Assembly: GCF_018403685.1 (NCBI RefSeq)
Contig: NZ_BOVK01000016.1
Location: 62,001 to 126,000, forward strand
Direction of reading: 5' to 3'
From: Xylanibacillus composti
GTDB lineage: Bacteria; Bacillota; Bacilli; Paenibacillales; K13
Length of the DNA: 64,000 nt
Under the pieces are notes generated by a model. The model did not search any database. It saw only the letters and a list, made by a program, of their open reading frames with translations, and was not told where the DNA came from. Positions 18,844-29,816 of the stretch are shown here, piece after piece. Every line of letters begins with the position of its first letter. The stretch's first letter is position 1. The position numbers and the translations under genes were made by a program.

Positions 18844-19149
18844 TCAAATTTGCATACGCATGATTTCTTGATACGCTTCTACAGCTTTGTTACGCACTTG
18901 CACGGTAAGCTCCAAACCAAGAAGCGCTTTTTCATTGGCAATGGTCAGCTTATGTACATCATCCAAATTCCCCACCATGAACTGGTTGCCCAATTGCTCG
19001 ACTACGCCGTGCTGGGCTTGCAGCTTGCCCATGGCATCGTCTAGAAACGATGCGAAGCTTTCTCCGAAAGCAACGGCTCCAGCGGACTTCTCTTTATTCA
19101 CTGCAGCCAGCACTTTTTCTGCGCCAGCAGCATTGACTGGATTGATCAT
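18844..19149 (-). CDS. fliE: Flagellar hook-basal body adaptor FliE
   Basis: A 101-residue protein, normal FliE size, with the family C-terminus (ANEKALLGLELTVQVRNK, then VEAYQEIMRMQI). FliE joins the MS ring to the proximal rod and is the first exported subunit. The ATG lies behind GGAGGGGG. The spacing of 97 bases to flgC holds an A/T-rich stretch but no convincing terminator. Confidence 0.95.
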   Translation of the reverse strand: MINPVNAAGAEKVLAAVNKEKSAGAVAFGESFASFLDDAMGKLQAQHGVVEQLGNQFMVGNLDDVHKLTIANEKALLGLELTVQVRNKAVEAYQEIMRMQI

Positions 19150-19246
19150 ATTCCCCCTCCTTCGCCGTTAAAAAAATTTCTTTAAAACTTTTTTCTTCTT
19201 TCGACCGTCATAAATATAGATTCGATTACGAAACTATCTGTAAAGG

Positions 19247-19696
19247 CTATTTCCCGATTTCCAGAGCTTTCATGAACATGCTTTTCGACGCATTCAGCGC
19301 CGTTACATTCGCTTCATAGCTGCGGGTTGCCGATATCATGTCCACCATTTCCTTCATGATATCCACGTTTGGCAAGCGCACATAACCGTTTGCATCCGCA
19401 TCTGGGTGAGCAGGATTGTATACTTGTTTGAACGGGGATGGATCCTCGATCACCCTGCTTACTTTCACCCCGCTGCCCGTATGCCGGTTCATTTCTTGCT
19501 GAAGAATGGTGTCGAAGGACTGGTTTCTTGTCGGTTCCATGACTACCAGCTTACGCTGATACGGGACCCACTGCCCATTGACATATTCCCCGCGTGTCGT
19601 TTCGGCGTTCGCGATATTCGAAGATATGACATCCATCCGAAATCGCTGCGCAGTTAGTGCAGAAGAGCTGATATCAAATGCATTCGTCAATTTCAT
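19247..19696 (-). CDS. flgC: Flagellar proximal rod protein FlgC
   Basis: A 149-residue rod protein. The N-terminus has the rod signature (FDISSSALTAQRFRMDVIS, then NIANAETTR) and the C-terminus the conserved NVDIMKEMVDMISATRSYEAN helix shown here in part as VDMISATRSYEANV. It stacks on FlgB in the proximal rod. It starts 6 bases after flgB, behind GGAGGT. Confidence 0.96.
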   Translation of the reverse strand: MKLTNAFDISSSALTAQRFRMDVISSNIANAETTRGEYVNGQWVPYQRKLVVMEPTRNQSFDTILQQEMNRHTGSGVKVSRVIEDPSPFKQVYNPAHPDADANGYVRLPNVDIMKEMVDMISATRSYEANVTALNASKSMFMKALEIGK

Positions 19697-19702
19697 AGCG
19701 GA

Positions 19703-20113
19703 TTACCGACCTCCTATCGAAGTTCTGATGCTGCGCAGTTCATGACTGATTTGCTGCACGAGCATATTGTAATTCAGCTGATTTTTGGCAAGCATGGACA
19801 TTTCAGCATCGATATCCACATTGTTTTTGTTATTGTTCATAACGGACAAGTGGTCCGTTTGAATAACAGGGCCGCTGTTTCCCGCAATTGTACTGCCGAA
19901 GCTGAAATGCTTCTCATGCGTCCGTCTGCCTGCCAGACTGGACGAACTGCGATTCAGCTCCTCTTGCAGAAATTCCTCGAACCTGACTGTCGAACGCTTG
20001 AATCCCGGCGTATCCACATTCGCAATATTATGGGTGATGACATTTTGGCGAAGCGAAGCCGCGTCCAAGGAGCGTTCCAAGCGGTTGATCAGGCTGCTGT
20101 TCAGAAAATCCAT
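19703..20113 (-). CDS. flgB: Flagellar proximal rod protein FlgB (first gene of the fla/che operon)
   Basis: 136 residues from ATG 20113 (MDFLNSSLINRLERSLDAA), six bases after a GGGGGG run; an upstream in-frame codon adding nine residues is less likely. The rod signature NVITHNIANVDTPGFKRS is present. FlgB forms the proximal rod with FlgC, FlgF and FlgG. It is the promoter-proximal gene of the 25-gene flagellar operon, starting 270 bases after codY, whose terminator lies in between. A TAGAAT box around 20222 might be the operon -10 but no good -35 is visible. Confidence 0.94.
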   Translation of the reverse strand: MDFLNSSLINRLERSLDAASLRQNVITHNIANVDTPGFKRSTVRFEEFLQEELNRSSSSLAGRRTHEKHFSFGSTIAGNSGPVIQTDHLSVMNNNKNNVDIDAEMSMLAKNQLNYNMLVQQISHELRSIRTSIGGR

Positions 20114-20299
20114 CTTTCGCCCCCCTTTTTGCACCGACAAATATAGACATTCAGACTAGGTACATATTCAACATAGGACGCATAATTCCTCCCTGCAAAC
20201 AGAAAAACCATAAAAAAACGATTCTATTCGACAGCTTCCAACAAGAAAATTTCCTTCTTGTTTCTCATAATGGGGGAAAAGCAAAAAGGAGACAATAAG

Positions 20300-20339
20300 A
20301 AAAAAGTCCTGTCTTTTCACGCGAAAAGCAGGACTTTTT
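20300..20339 (-). terminator. Intrinsic terminator after codY
   Basis: On the minus strand GTCCTG pairs with CAGGAC, with an inner CTTTTC/GAAAAG stem and GCGT loop, followed by a run of six T. A matching A-run before the stem makes it usable in both directions. It separates codY from the flagellar operon. Confidence 0.85.
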
Positions 20340-20385
20340 AGGAGTTCCATAGTCTTGAATATCTAAATTTATCAACCGCAGTTCA

Positions 20386-21171
20386 TTAGGCCTTAGCCCT
20401 GGCGATCTCGTCAGTCAAATATTCGTTCAACACTTTGATATAGGTCCCTTTCATGCCAAGCGACCTTGTTTCGATCACGCCCGCGCTTTCCAGCTTGCGC
20501 AGCGCGTTGACAATGACCGAACGGGTGATGCCGGCCCGGTCTGCGATCTTGCTGGCAACCAGCAGCCCATCAGGACCTTCCAGCTCGCCGAAGATATGCT
20601 CGACAGCTTCCAGTTCGCTGAAGGACAACGATTCTACAGCAACATGAACAACCGCCTTGTTCCGGGCATCCTGCTCCATTCGTTCTGTACGCTCGCGCAG
20701 GATTTCCATCGCAATGATTGTAGAGCCGTATTCCGCCAATATCAGATCATCATCCACAAACGCTTCATTGAAACGTACGAGCAGCAGCGTCCCTTGGCGG
20801 GAGCCTGCCCCCATAACCGGAACGACCGTCATCATTTTATCTTCAAAAACACGGGTCAATTCTTGTCGCCACTGTTCTCCGCCTGCTTCCGGATCCATCC
20901 CGGAATTCGTAGTTGTCTCCCGAATCGCCAGCAATTTTTCATTCAGCTCTGGAATCAGCTGCCGGTCCTCTACGATCATTTGTCGCACAGGCTCGGATAT
21001 GATTGGCGTAATCACAGAGTACCCTAGAATTTTCCCCTTCCGGCTAACGACATACACATTTGCTCGTATCGTATCCTTCAGTACTTCCGCCACTTCCATA
21101 AAGTTCACAGCTTGTCCAGCCGCTTTTTGCAGCATTCGGTTTAATCGTCGTGTCTTACTCAGCAGACTCAT
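20386..21171 (-). CDS. codY: Global transcriptional repressor CodY
   Basis: A 261-residue protein of normal CodY length. Residues 1-155 form the GAF domain that binds branched-chain amino acids (MSLLSKTRRLNRMLQKAAG start, GKILGYSV loop); residues 200-250 hold the winged helix-turn-helix (ASKIADRAGITRSVIVNAL, then ESAGVIETRSLGMKGTYIKV). With GTP and isoleucine/leucine/valine bound it represses nutrient-limitation genes; in B. subtilis it also represses the flagellar operon next to it. Last gene of the xerC-hslVU-codY series. Confidence 0.97.
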   Translation of the reverse strand: MSLLSKTRRLNRMLQKAAGQAVNFMEVAEVLKDTIRANVYVVSRKGKILGYSVITPIISEPVRQMIVEDRQLIPELNEKLLAIRETTTNSGMDPEAGGEQWRQELTRVFEDKMMTVVPVMGAGSRQGTLLLVRFNEAFVDDDLILAEYGSTIIAMEILRERTERMEQDARNKAVVHVAVESLSFSELEAVEHIFGELEGPDGLLVASKIADRAGITRSVIVNALRKLESAGVIETRSLGMKGTYIKVLNEYLTDEIARAKA

Positions 21172-21192
21172 CTTAAAGCCCCCACTAGTTTT

Positions 21193-22596
21193 TTACAAGA
21201 TATATTGACTTAAATCTCGGTTTCGTGCTATGTCACCCAGCTTCTCCCGAACATACTCCGGCGTAATGACAATGGATTCCATTGTAATATCGGGTGCTTC
21301 AAAGGACAGATCCTCCAACAGCTTCTCCAATATCGTATGCAATCTTCTGGCACCGATGTTGTCTGTGTTCTGATTCACCTCCGCTGCTATACGGGCCAGC
21401 TCCGCTATCGCTTCGTCCGAAAATTCTACGGTGATGCCTTCTGTTGCCAGCAGCGCCGTATACTGCTTCGTCATCGCGTTTTGCGGCTCCTTAAGAATGC
21501 GTACAAAATCTTCTTGCGTCAAGCTGTTCAATTCGACCCGTATCGGGAATCTTCCCTGCAGCTCCGGAATCAAGTCAGACGGCTTGGCTATATGGAAAGC
21601 TCCCGCTGCTATGAAGAGCATATAGTCGGTTTTGACCGGACCATACTTCGTCATAATGGTCGAGCCCTCTACGATCGGAAGAATATCCCTTTGTACGCCT
21701 TCGCGAGAGACGTCCGGACCGCTGCCGCGATCCTTGCTTGCGATTTTGTCGATTTCGTCGAGAAAAATGATGCCGCTCTGCTCTGCGCGTTCAATCGATT
21801 CCTGGTACACTTCGTCCATGTCAATCAGCTTGTTCGCTTCTTCCTGCATCAGCACCTTGCGCGCTTCCTTAATCGGCAGCTTGCGCTTCTTCGTCTTTTT
21901 CGGCATCATATTGCCGAAAATTTCCTGCATATTAATGCCCATCTGTTCATTGCCTTGTCCCGTGAACATTTCCAGCATGGAAGGAGAGTTGTCTTCCACT
22001 TGAATTTCAATAATTTGATCCTCCAGCTCTCCTCGCCTCAATCGCTCACGCAGCTGTGCCCGTCTGGCCTGCAGATCTTGATTCGCGTGCTGCTGATCAT
22101 CGTCTGCATCCTCCTGCGCGCCTGCGCCGCCAAAAATCATCTCCAGCGGATTTTTGCCTGCGCGATGGCGATTGGGGGACGGGGCCAGAATCGAAATGAT
22201 GCGTTCATTCGCTTGCTGCTCCGCTTTTTCCTTGACGGTTTCGGTCTTTTCAGATTTCACCATGCGGATGGCAGTTTCCACCAAATCCCGTATCATGGAT
22301 TCCACATCCCGGCCTACATAGCCTACCTCTGTGAACTTGGTTGCCTCCAGCTTGACGAAGGGCGCTCCAGTCAGCTTCGCCAGCCTGCGGGCAATTTCAG
22401 TCTTGCCGACGCCTGTGGGGCCGATCATCAAGATGTTCTTGGGCACGATTTCGTCACGAATGCTTTCGTCCAGCTGGCTTCTCCGGTAGCGATTGCGCAG
22501 CGCGACGGCTACCGATTTCTTCGCTTCTTTCTGTCCGACAATGTACTTATCCAATTCGGCTACAATTTGCCTTGGCGTCATTGCCTTTTGATTCAT
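21193..22596 (-). CDS. hslU: ATP-dependent protease ATPase subunit HslU (ClpY)
   Basis: A 467-residue AAA+ unfoldase. Walker A is [17 protein letters not shown] (about 58-74), Walker B is [13 protein letters not shown] (about 270); the long I domain between (about 110-240) and the C-terminal sensor-2 region ([20 protein letters not shown]) are present. It feeds substrates to HslV. It lies between hslV and codY. Confidence 0.97.
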   Translation of the reverse strand: MNQKAMTPRQIVAELDKYIVGQKEAKKSVAVALRNRYRRSQLDESIRDEIVPKNILMIGPTGVGKTEIARRLAKLTGAPFVKLEATKFTEVGYVGRDVESMIRDLVETAIRMVKSEKTETVKEKAEQQANERIISILAPSPNRHRAGKNPLEMIFGGAGAQEDADDDQQHANQDLQARRAQLRERLRRGELEDQIIEIQVEDNSPSMLEMFTGQGNEQMGINMQEIFGNMMPKKTKKRKLPIKEARKVLMQEEANKLIDMDEVYQESIERAEQSGIIFLDEIDKIASKDRGSGPDVSREGVQRDILPIVEGSTIMTKYGPVKTDYMLFIAAGAFHIAKPSDLIPELQGRFPIRVELNSLTQEDFVRILKEPQNAMTKQYTALLATEGITVEFSDEAIAELARIAAEVNQNTDNIGARRLHTILEKLLEDLSFEAPDITMESIVITPEYVREKLGDIARNRDLSQYIL

Positions 22597-22632
22597 GCGT
22601 CCACCCCTCCCGTTTGATCAACAGTCCGCTTT

Positions 22633-23175
22633 TTATATTTCTTCTGTTACTATATTATGGTTGGTAAATACACAAATATCCGCAGCCATTTGCAAAGCTG
22701 CCTTGGATATTTCAGCGGCACCCATATGCGGCGCATACTGTTTGAGGGCACGGCCTGCTGCAAGCGCGAAGCTGCCACCCGATCCAATCGCAACGATGCC
22801 GTCATCCGGTTCGATGATTTCGCCGTTGCCAGAGATCAAGAGCAGCGACTGCTCATCCATGACAACCATCATCGCTTCCAGTCTGCGCAGCACGCGGTCA
22901 GAACGCCAATCCTTGGCAAGCTCGACAGCAGCGCGCTGCAGATTGCCGCCGTGCTCCTCCAGCTTGGCCTCAAATTTCTCGAACAGGGTTATGGCATCTG
23001 CTACAGAACCAGCAAAGCCAGCTATCACATTCCCCCTGTACAGCCTTCTTACTTTTTTCGCATGCTGCTTCATGACCATCTGATTTCCGAAGGTCACTTG
23101 ACCGTCACCGGATACGGCTCCCTTGCCATTGTGCCGGATCGCAAATATCGTTGTTGCATGAAAGCTTGCGTTCAT
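22633..23175 (-). CDS. hslV: ATP-dependent protease peptidase subunit HslV (ClpQ)
   Basis: A 180-residue proteasome-beta-like peptidase with [18 protein letters not shown], the [14 protein letters not shown] strand-turn and the [14 protein letters not shown] segment. The reading frame begins [16 protein letters not shown]: the TT pair that supplies the nucleophile in threonine-type HslV is at residues 8-9, so either a short propeptide is removed or a near-N-terminal serine is used as reported for Bacillus ClpQ. It is followed 36 bases later by hslU. Confidence 0.95.
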   Translation of the reverse strand: MNASFHATTIFAIRHNGKGAVSGDGQVTFGNQMVMKQHAKKVRRLYRGNVIAGFAGSVADAITLFEKFEAKLEEHGGNLQRAAVELAKDWRSDRVLRRLEAMMVVMDEQSLLLISGNGEIIEPDDGIVAIGSGGSFALAAGRALKQYAPHMGAAEISKAALQMAADICVFTNHNIVTEEI

Positions 23176-23188
23176 CCCTTCAACCTCC

Positions 23189-24082
23189 TTAGGCTCTCGG
23201 ATGAGCCCGATTATAAACGGACTGCAAGTGATCCTTGGTTACATGGGTGTAAATTTGCGTTGTTGATATGTTGGCATGCCCGAGCAGTTCCTGCACAGTT
23301 CGCAAATCCGCACCCGCCTCCAGCATATGTGTGGCGAACGAGTGCCTGAACGTGTGCGGGGAAATCCGTCTTCCCTGCGCGCTGCGCTCTACAAGACTGT
23401 TCAATACCCTGCGTACGCTGCGCTCGGTCAAGCGCGTCCCCCGATGGTTCAAGAACAAGGCGAAGCCGCTGCCTTCGCGTGCCAATGCGGGCCTGGCATC
23501 TCGCAAGTAGCGCTTGAGCGCATGCAGGGCGTATTCACCCAGCGGAACGTAGCGTTCCTTCGCGCCTTTGCCATACACTAGCGCAGTCCCGATGCCAAGA
23601 TCGACATGCTGGAGATCAAGTCCGGCCAGTTCACTGACCCGCATTCCTCCGGCATACAGCATCTCAACAATAGCCCGGTCCCGCAATCCCAGCGGCCCGT
23701 CGCGATCCGCCGCCTCCAATATCGCCTGCATCTCCTCTACATAGAGGAAGGAAGGAAGTTTCTTCTCAAGCTTGGGTGTGCGAATATGGTGAAACGGGCT
23801 TGCCTCCAATTCGCCTTCCCGCATAAGATACTGGTAGAAGGAACGGAGGGCTGACAGCTTGCGAGCGATGCTGGAACGCGCATATTCTCTGGCATGCAGC
23901 GCGGCCAAATACATGCGCACATCTGAATAGTTAACCTCGACGAAACGTTCGATACGCTGCTCTTTAAGGAACGCGCAATAATCGCGCAAATCGGCTGCAT
24001 AATGCTCCAGTGTGTATGCAGACGCATTTTTCTCAACTTCAAGATAATGCAGAAAGCTGTCGAGCAGCCGATTATCCTTCAT
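23189..24082 (-). CDS. xerC: Site-specific tyrosine recombinase XerC (CodV)
   Basis: 297 residues from ATG 24082 ([19 protein letters not shown]), behind AGGGGGGAA; the longer frame reads through the end of trmFO and is not supported. The N-terminal core-binding SAM-like domain (1-95) is followed by the catalytic domain with Arg in [23 protein letters not shown] (H-x2-R), a second His in [11 protein letters not shown] and nucleophile Tyr in IYTHV. It resolves chromosome dimers at dif. CodV is the B. subtilis name in the same operon. Confidence 0.95.
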   Translation of the reverse strand: MKDNRLLDSFLHYLEVEKNASAYTLEHYAADLRDYCAFLKEQRIERFVEVNYSDVRMYLAALHAREYARSSIARKLSALRSFYQYLMREGELEASPFHHIRTPKLEKKLPSFLYVEEMQAILEAADRDGPLGLRDRAIVEMLYAGGMRVSELAGLDLQHVDLGIGTALVYGKGAKERYVPLGEYALHALKRYLRDARPALAREGSGFALFLNHRGTRLTERSVRRVLNSLVERSAQGRRISPHTFRHSFATHMLEAGADLRTVQELLGHANISTTQIYTHVTKDHLQSVYNRAHPRA

Positions 24083-24101
24083 GCCGTTCCCCCCTAACAG
24101 G

Positions 24102-25415
24102 TTATACGCTTTGCTTGCGATAAGGTTCCAATGCCTGCAAGGCGCGATTCGCCAAGGCCTCATTCTTCTCCTGCTTCTTTCGAATCCGCACGGCAAGCGG
24201 CGGCAGCAGGCCAAAATTCGCATTCATCGGCTGGAAATGACGGAATTCCGCAGTAGTGATATAATGCGCCAAGCTGCCAATGACCGTTTCCTTCGGCATA
24301 ACGAGCAACGGTTGCTCTTTTGCGGCCAGTGCCGCATTCATCCCGGCGACGAGCCCGGACGCTGCCGATTCCACATACCCTTCCACGCCGGTCATCTGGC
24401 CGGCAAAGAACAGCCGGTTCTCGCTCTTTAGCTGATAAGTCGCTTCAAGCAGCTTGGGCGAGTTGATAAACGTGTTGCGATGCATGACGCCAAATCGTAC
24501 GAACTCCGCTTCTTCCAGACCGGGAATGAGAGAAAATACTCTTTTCTGCTCTCCCCACTTCAGATGCGTCTGAAATCCTACCATATTATATAGGGTTCCT
24601 GCAGAATTGTCCTGCCTCAGCTGCACGACAGCATGCGGCAGCTCCCCGGTATGCGGATTGACGAGACCGACAGGCTTCATCGGGCCGAACAGCACCGTTT
24701 GCTTGCCGCGCTTGGCCATTACTTCGATCGGCATGCAGCCTTCGAAGTATACTTCTTTCTCGAAGTCCTTCAGCGGCACGGCTTCAGCTTGAATCAGCTC
24801 CTCGTAGAACCGGCTGAATTCCTCCTCCGTCATCGGGCAGTTCAAGTACGCCGCTTCGCCTTTATCGTAGCGGGAAGCGAGATACACCTTGCTCATATCG
24901 ATAGAATCCTTCTCGATGATTGGCGCAGCGGCATCATAAAAGTAAAAATAAGATTCGCCGGTCAACGCCTGCAGCCGCTCGGACAGGGCAGGCGAGGTAA
25001 GCGGTCCGGTAGCGATTACGACAATGCCTTCGGGAATCTCCGTCAATTCCTCATTTCGAAATTCGATCAATGGATGGTTCTTCAGTGTGCGCGTCACTTC
25101 GTCGGAGAACCCTTCCCGATCGACTGCCAGCGCGCCGCCAGCCGGAACGGCATGGAGGTCGGCCGCTTTTAGAATCAGCGAATCCAGGCGGCGCATTTCC
25201 TCCTTGAGCACGCCTACCGCATTGGTTAAGCCATTCGCCCGCAACGAATTGCTGCAGACCAATTCGGCAAATCGTTCCGTATGATGCGCGGGGGTTTTGC
25301 GAACCGGTCTCATCTCATACAGTGTGACCGGTACGCCTGCCGAGGCGATCTGCCACGCCGCCTCGCTTCCTGCGAGTCCGGCGCCAATCACCGTTACACC
25401 TTGTGCAGCGCTCAT
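24102..25415 (-). CDS. trmFO: tRNA (uracil-54-C5) methyltransferase TrmFO, folate-dependent
   Basis: 437 residues from ATG 25415 ([19 protein letters not shown]), eight bases after GGAGG. The dinucleotide-binding GAGLAGSE motif opens the protein; [20 protein letters not shown] and [15 protein letters not shown] are TrmFO signatures. It uses methylene-tetrahydrofolate and FAD to make ribothymidine at position 54 of tRNA. The classical neighbour order topA-trmFO(gid)-xerC is kept. Confidence 0.96.
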   Translation of the reverse strand: MSAAQGVTVIGAGLAGSEAAWQIASAGVPVTLYEMRPVRKTPAHHTERFAELVCSNSLRANGLTNAVGVLKEEMRRLDSLILKAADLHAVPAGGALAVDREGFSDEVTRTLKNHPLIEFRNEELTEIPEGIVVIATGPLTSPALSERLQALTGESYFYFYDAAAPIIEKDSIDMSKVYLASRYDKGEAAYLNCPMTEEEFSRFYEELIQAEAVPLKDFEKEVYFEGCMPIEVMAKRGKQTVLFGPMKPVGLVNPHTGELPHAVVQLRQDNSAGTLYNMVGFQTHLKWGEQKRVFSLIPGLEEAEFVRFGVMHRNTFINSPKLLEATYQLKSENRLFFAGQMTGVEGYVESAASGLVAGMNAALAAKEQPLLVMPKETVIGSLAHYITTAEFRHFQPMNANFGLLPPLAVRIRKKQEKNEALANRALQALEPYRKQSV

Positions 25416-25441
25416 CCTAGCGTCCTCCTTCTCTGTTGCGC

Positions 25442-27532
25442 TCACGCTTCTTCTTGTTCTTCCTTCGCCACCTTGTGCGAACAAGCTACACATTGGTGGG
25501 ACAACCCCGCTTTCGAGCGTTTTTCCACCATCATGCCGGAACACTCCGGACAAGGTTCCGCCACCGGCTTATCCCATGACACGAATTCGCATTCCGGGTA
25601 CTGGTCGCAGCCGTAGAACAGGCGGCCCTTCTTGCTCCGGCGCTCCACAATCTTGCCTTTGCCGCAAGTCGGACATGCCACGCCGGTATCCTTCACGATG
25701 GGCTTCGTATTTCTGCAGTCCGGGAAACCGGAGCATGCCAGGAACTTGCCGAACCGCCCCATCTTGTAAACAAAGTGTCGGCCGCATTTCTCGCAAATCT
25801 CATCGGAAACCTCGTCCTCAATCTCGATTTCCTCCATCTCTTCTTCGGCTACGTCCAGCCGCTGCTTGAAGGTGGCGTAAAATTCCTTGAGGATCTTCAC
25901 CCAATCCTCGCTGCCTTCTTCCACATGGTCCAACTCGTCTTCCATATTTGCCGTAAATTCCACGTTCAGTATTTCCGGGAAGTATTCCTCCATCAGCTGT
26001 ATGACAAGCTCGCCAAGCTCCGTTGGAACGAACTTCTTGTCCTCCAGCGCAACATAGCCGCGCTTCTGTATCGTCTCCAGCGTCGGAGCATACGTGCTTG
26101 GCCGGCCAATTCCCTGCTCCTCCAAAGCCCGGACGAGACGTGCTTCCGTGTAGCGAGGAGGAGGCTGCGTGAAATGCTGCTTCGGCTCTGTCTGCTCCAG
26201 AACCGGCTGATCCTGAGGCTTCAGCGGCGGCAGGAATTTTTCTTCATCCTTCGTACCGTCGTCATTGCCTTCCACGTAGACCTTCATAAATCCGTGGAAC
26301 TTGATCTTCGAGCCGTTCGCCTTAAACAAGACATCGCCGACCTTCAAATCGACGCTCATCGTATCCAGTACGGCGGAGGCCATCTGACTGGCGATGAATC
26401 GTTCCCATATCAATTTATACAGCCGGAACTGGTCGCGGGACAAATAGGACTTCACCGACTCCGGATCGCGCATGGCGGAGGTAGGGCGCACCGCCTCGTG
26501 CGCGTCCTGCGCATTGGAGCCCTTCTTCACATAGTTTCGGGGCTCTTCGGGCACGTAAGCATCGCCGAACTTGTCCTTGATGTATTCCCGCGCCTCCTCT
26601 TGAGCTACAGGCGATATCCGCGTGGAGTCGGTACGCATATATGTAATGAGACCGACAGAGCCTTCCTTCCCAAGATCGATGCCTTCATAAAGCTGCTGGG
26701 CAACAGACATCGTTCGGGCAGCTCTGAAATTCAGCTTTCGCGCGGCTTCCTGTTGCAATGAGCTGGTAATGAAGGGCGGAGCCGGGTGGCGCAGCCGTTC
26801 CTTCTCTTTCACATCGCTGACTACAAACGGCTTGCCCTCTATGGCGGCCAGCACCTGCTTAACCTCCGCCTCGTTGGACAGCTCCTTCTTCTCCCCGCCG
26901 ATGCCATGGAACTTCGCCTCGAATGTATTCCCATCGATCGAAAGCCGAACGGTAATACTCCAATATTCCACTGGTTCGAAGGCCTTGATTTCATTTTCCC
27001 GATCAATGATGATCTTGACGGCGACAGACTGGACGCGGCCAGCCGACAAGCCTTTCTTCACTTTCTTCCACAGCAGCGGGCTAATCTTGTAACCGACCAG
27101 CCTGTCCAAAATGCGTCTTGCCTGCTGCGCATTGACCAAATCCATATTGATCGGCCGCGGATTCTTGAAGGCGTCTTTCACCGCTTGCTTCGTAATCTCA
27201 TTAAAGACTACGCGGCACACATCCGTCTCGTCAATGTCTAAATAATGGGCCAAGTGCCAGGCAATGGCTTCCCCTTCACGATCCGGGTCAGCTGCAAGAT
27301 AGATGCGCTTGACTTTCTTCTTGGCATCCTTCAATTCCTTGAGCACATTGCCTTTGCCGCGTATCGTTATATATTTCGGTTCAAAGTCCTTTTCGACCTC
27401 TACGCCAATCTGACTTTTCGGGAGATCACGGACATGGCCCATGGAGGCCTTTACTATAAATTGTTTGCCTAAGTATTTGCTGATGGTTTTGGCTTTCGCC
27501 GGTGATTCTACGATGACCAGGTTATCGGCCAT
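25442..27532 (-). CDS. topA: DNA topoisomerase I
   Basis: A 696-residue type IA topoisomerase. The TOPRIM domain opens the protein ([19 protein letters not shown], then [15 protein letters not shown]); the active-site tyrosine is in [14 protein letters not shown] (about residue 305). Three C-terminal zinc ribbons follow ([39 protein letters not shown]). It relaxes negative supercoils behind RNA polymerase. Transcribed from dprA into trmFO. Confidence 0.97.
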   Translation of the reverse strand: MADNLVIVESPAKAKTISKYLGKQFIVKASMGHVRDLPKSQIGVEVEKDFEPKYITIRGKGNVLKELKDAKKKVKRIYLAADPDREGEAIAWHLAHYLDIDETDVCRVVFNEITKQAVKDAFKNPRPINMDLVNAQQARRILDRLVGYKISPLLWKKVKKGLSAGRVQSVAVKIIIDRENEIKAFEPVEYWSITVRLSIDGNTFEAKFHGIGGEKKELSNEAEVKQVLAAIEGKPFVVSDVKEKERLRHPAPPFITSSLQQEAARKLNFRAARTMSVAQQLYEGIDLGKEGSVGLITYMRTDSTRISPVAQEEAREYIKDKFGDAYVPEEPRNYVKKGSNAQDAHEAVRPTSAMRDPESVKSYLSRDQFRLYKLIWERFIASQMASAVLDTMSVDLKVGDVLFKANGSKIKFHGFMKVYVEGNDDGTKDEEKFLPPLKPQDQPVLEQTEPKQHFTQPPPRYTEARLVRALEEQGIGRPSTYAPTLETIQKRGYVALEDKKFVPTELGELVIQLMEEYFPEILNVEFTANMEDELDHVEEGSEDWVKILKEFYATFKQRLDVAEEEMEEIEIEDEVSDEICEKCGRHFVYKMGRFGKFLACSGFPDCRNTKPIVKDTGVACPTCGKGKIVERRSKKGRLFYGCDQYPECEFVSWDKPVAEPCPECSGMMVEKRSKAGLSHQCVACSHKVAKEEQEEA

Positions 27533-27576
27533 AGGCGGTTTCCCCCCTTATGCGAGTCTATTTCGCGATTACCGGG

Positions 27577-28740
27577 CTAATACGTGATGAAGTGGAAATA
27601 AGATCCGGATTTTTGTTCAATCTTTTTCTTCATTAGTAAAGATAGCAGAACTGAATGCAAATGTCCAAACGGGAATTTCGTAGCAGCTTCCAACTCATCG
27701 ATTGAAGCGGGAGCGTTAGCCAGGATATCCAAAATTCGCCGTTCGTCTTCAGACAAGGGCTGGGCATCCTGCAATCCCGGTAAATTCCCCGCAGGAACAG
27801 CAGCTTTGCTGCCCGTTCGCTCGTTCATCGCCGCCTTCCAATCCGGTGTCAGCAAATGGCTGATTCCTGCCTCAACCCCGTCTGCGCTCCAAACGGGGGT
27901 TACCGAATACTCTCCCCATAATTTCAATACTCCCCTGCTTTTCGGTGATGTAATCGGTCCCGGAACGATGAACACTTCGCGATTGGCGCTCGCGGCCATA
28001 TCAGCCGTAATTAGCGCGCCACTGCGTTCTGCCGCTTCCACGACTACGGTCCCAAAGCTCAAACCGGCAATAATGCGATTGCGTCTCGGAAATTTGATCG
28101 GGTGCAGCGCAGACCCAAGCGGATATTCGCTGAGTATCAAGCCTTTTTCTGCGATTCTCTCGTAAAGCACGCGATTTTCCGGAGGATAAATGCGCTCCGG
28201 CCCTGCCCCGAGCACGGCAATCGTTCCTCCGCATCCCGAGAGCGCGCCCGCATGAGCCGCCGCATCAATGCCTCGGGCCATGCCGCTTACTACAGCATAC
28301 CCTCGTTCCGACAGTTCCTGACCGAGCTGCTGCGCCACATGCTTGCCATACGCCGTCGGCACGCGTGTACCGACAATCGCGATTTGAGGCAGCTGAAGCA
28401 TCTTCAAGTCTCCCTTGTAATAAAGTATCCAAGGCGGGGAATCCGCATGCTTCAGCAAGCTGGGATAGGTGTCGTCGAATCTGGTTATGATGCCGATATT
28501 CGCTTTTTCATACGCTTCCCGCCTCCTCTCAATGAACGAGGCTGTGAGGGTGTCACGCACTTTGCCCGCGATATCCTTTCTAACCCCAGCACGGGCAAGC
28601 AGCGCGTCTGACAACCATCCCCCTTTCCCTTCTTCGACATCCATCTCCAGATTATGCGTCGCCTCGACGATGCCCGCAATCGACTTCCATCCAACGCCTT
28701 CCATTTCATGCAGCCCGAACAGCAGCCATTTCTTGTCCAT
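27577..28740 (-). CDS. dprA: DNA-processing protein DprA (Smf)
   Basis: A 387-residue protein: an N-terminal SAM-like segment (1-75), the Rossmann-like DprA core (about 90-300, with IVGTRVPTAYGKHVAQQLG, VSGMARGIDAAAHAGAL and RNRIIAGLSFGTVVVEAAE), and a C-terminal winged-helix domain (about 325-387). DprA loads RecA on incoming single-stranded DNA in transformation. With comM nearby this suggests that natural competence functions are kept, though both genes are also common in bacteria not known to be competent. Confidence 0.95.
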   Translation of the reverse strand: MDKKWLLFGLHEMEGVGWKSIAGIVEATHNLEMDVEEGKGGWLSDALLARAGVRKDIAGKVRDTLTASFIERRREAYEKANIGIITRFDDTYPSLLKHADSPPWILYYKGDLKMLQLPQIAIVGTRVPTAYGKHVAQQLGQELSERGYAVVSGMARGIDAAAHAGALSGCGGTIAVLGAGPERIYPPENRVLYERIAEKGLILSEYPLGSALHPIKFPRRNRIIAGLSFGTVVVEAAERSGALITADMAASANREVFIVPGPITSPKSRGVLKLWGEYSVTPVWSADGVEAGISHLLTPDWKAAMNERTGSKAAVPAGNLPGLQDAQPLSEDERRILDILANAPASIDELEAATKFPFGHLHSVLLSLLMKKKIEQKSGSYFHFITY

Positions 28741-28772
28741 ATCCTCTCATCCTCTCTCCCAACGGGAAATCA

Positions 28773-28816
28773 ATAAAAAAAACCTTCCACGCCCTATTAA
28801 AAGGGTATGGAAGGTT
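28773..28816 (-). terminator. Intrinsic terminator after sucD
   Basis: On the minus strand AACCTTCCA pairs with TGGAAGGTT with an inner CCCTTTTAATAGGG stem-loop and then a run of eight T. It ends the sucCD transcript before dprA. Confidence 0.92.
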
Positions 28817-28849
28817 GCTTACCTTCTGTAACAATCGTTCTGTTTTCAA

Positions 28850-29779
28850 TTATTTCGTCTGGCACTTCTCCAGCAAGCCCTGCTCCTCCAGAACGCTTAC
28901 CAAGGTCGCGCCCATGTCAGAAGGAGTTGGCGCTACGCGGATGCCGCAGCGCTCCATCGTTGCAATCTTCTCGGCCGCCGTGCCTTTGCCGCCGGAGATG
29001 ATCGCGCCGGCATGGCCCATCCGCTTTCCTGGAGGCGCTGTCTGGCCGCCAATAAAGCCAACAACCGGCTTCTTCATATTCGCTTTGATCCACTCTGCAG
29101 CTTCTTCCTCCGCAGTGCCGCCGATTTCCCCGATCATGATGACGGCGTAAGTATCCGGATCTTCATTGAAGCGCTTCAGCACGTCGATGAATTCCATGCC
29201 TTTCACTGGATCTCCGCCAATACCCACAGCTGTGGATTGCCCGATGTTGCGAGTGGTCAGCTGATGCACCGCTTCATAAGTAAGCGTGCCGCTGCGGGAT
29301 ACGACGCCGACATGTCCCGGCGTATGAATGTATCCCGGCATGATGCCGATTTTGCATTCGCCCGGCGTGATAACGCCCGGACAGTTCGGTCCCACCAGCA
29401 CAGTGCTCTTGCCTTCCATGTAGCGCTTCACCTTGACCATGTCAAGAACCGGAATGCCTTCTGTAATACAAATGACCAGGTCCAGATTGGCGTCTACCGC
29501 TTCCATGATGGAATCCGCTGCGAAAGCCGGCGGTACATAAATGACGGAAACGGTGGCGCCTGTTTCCTTCACTGCATCCTGAACGGTGTTGAATACCGGA
29601 AGCGAAACCTTGCTGCCATTCTCCAATTCAAATTCCACCTGGGTGCCGCCTTTGCCCGGCGTTACGCCGCCTACCATCTGGGTACCGTAATCCAGTGCGC
29701 CTTTCGTATGGAACATCCCGGTTGCGCCTGTAATCCCTTGTGTGATCACTTTGGTGTTTTTATCGATCAATATACTCAT
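28850..29779 (-). CDS. sucD: Succinyl-CoA ligase, alpha subunit
   Basis: 309 residues from ATG 29779 ([18 protein letters not shown]). The CoA-binding Rossmann domain has [20 protein letters not shown]; the phospho-histidine is in [14 protein letters not shown] (about residue 243). With SucC it makes ATP or GTP from succinyl-CoA in the citric acid cycle. GGAGGT is 12 bases upstream of the ATG. It lies 37 bases after sucC and is followed by a strong terminator. Confidence 0.97.
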   Translation of the reverse strand: MSILIDKNTKVITQGITGATGMFHTKGALDYGTQMVGGVTPGKGGTQVEFELENGSKVSLPVFNTVQDAVKETGATVSVIYVPPAFAADSIMEAVDANLDLVICITEGIPVLDMVKVKRYMEGKSTVLVGPNCPGVITPGECKIGIMPGYIHTPGHVGVVSRSGTLTYEAVHQLTTRNIGQSTAVGIGGDPVKGMEFIDVLKRFNEDPDTYAVIMIGEIGGTAEEEAAEWIKANMKKPVVGFIGGQTAPPGKRMGHAGAIISGGKGTAAEKIATMERCGIRVAPTPSDMGATLVSVLEEQGLLEKCQTK

Positions 29780-29816
29780 GGCTAATGCCTTACCTCCCAT
29801 TCCGAAAGTAGTAGGA

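Noticed and set aside
20149-20181. Ten-codon frame (MRPMLNMYLV) with GGAGG between codY and flgB
   Set aside because: Too short to judge; no regulatory amino-acid run or attenuator after it.
20220-20270. Possible CodY box (AATTTTCTTGTTGGA) before flgB
   Set aside because: About seven mismatches to AATTTTCWGAAAATT; CodY control is plausible by analogy but not supported by this site.
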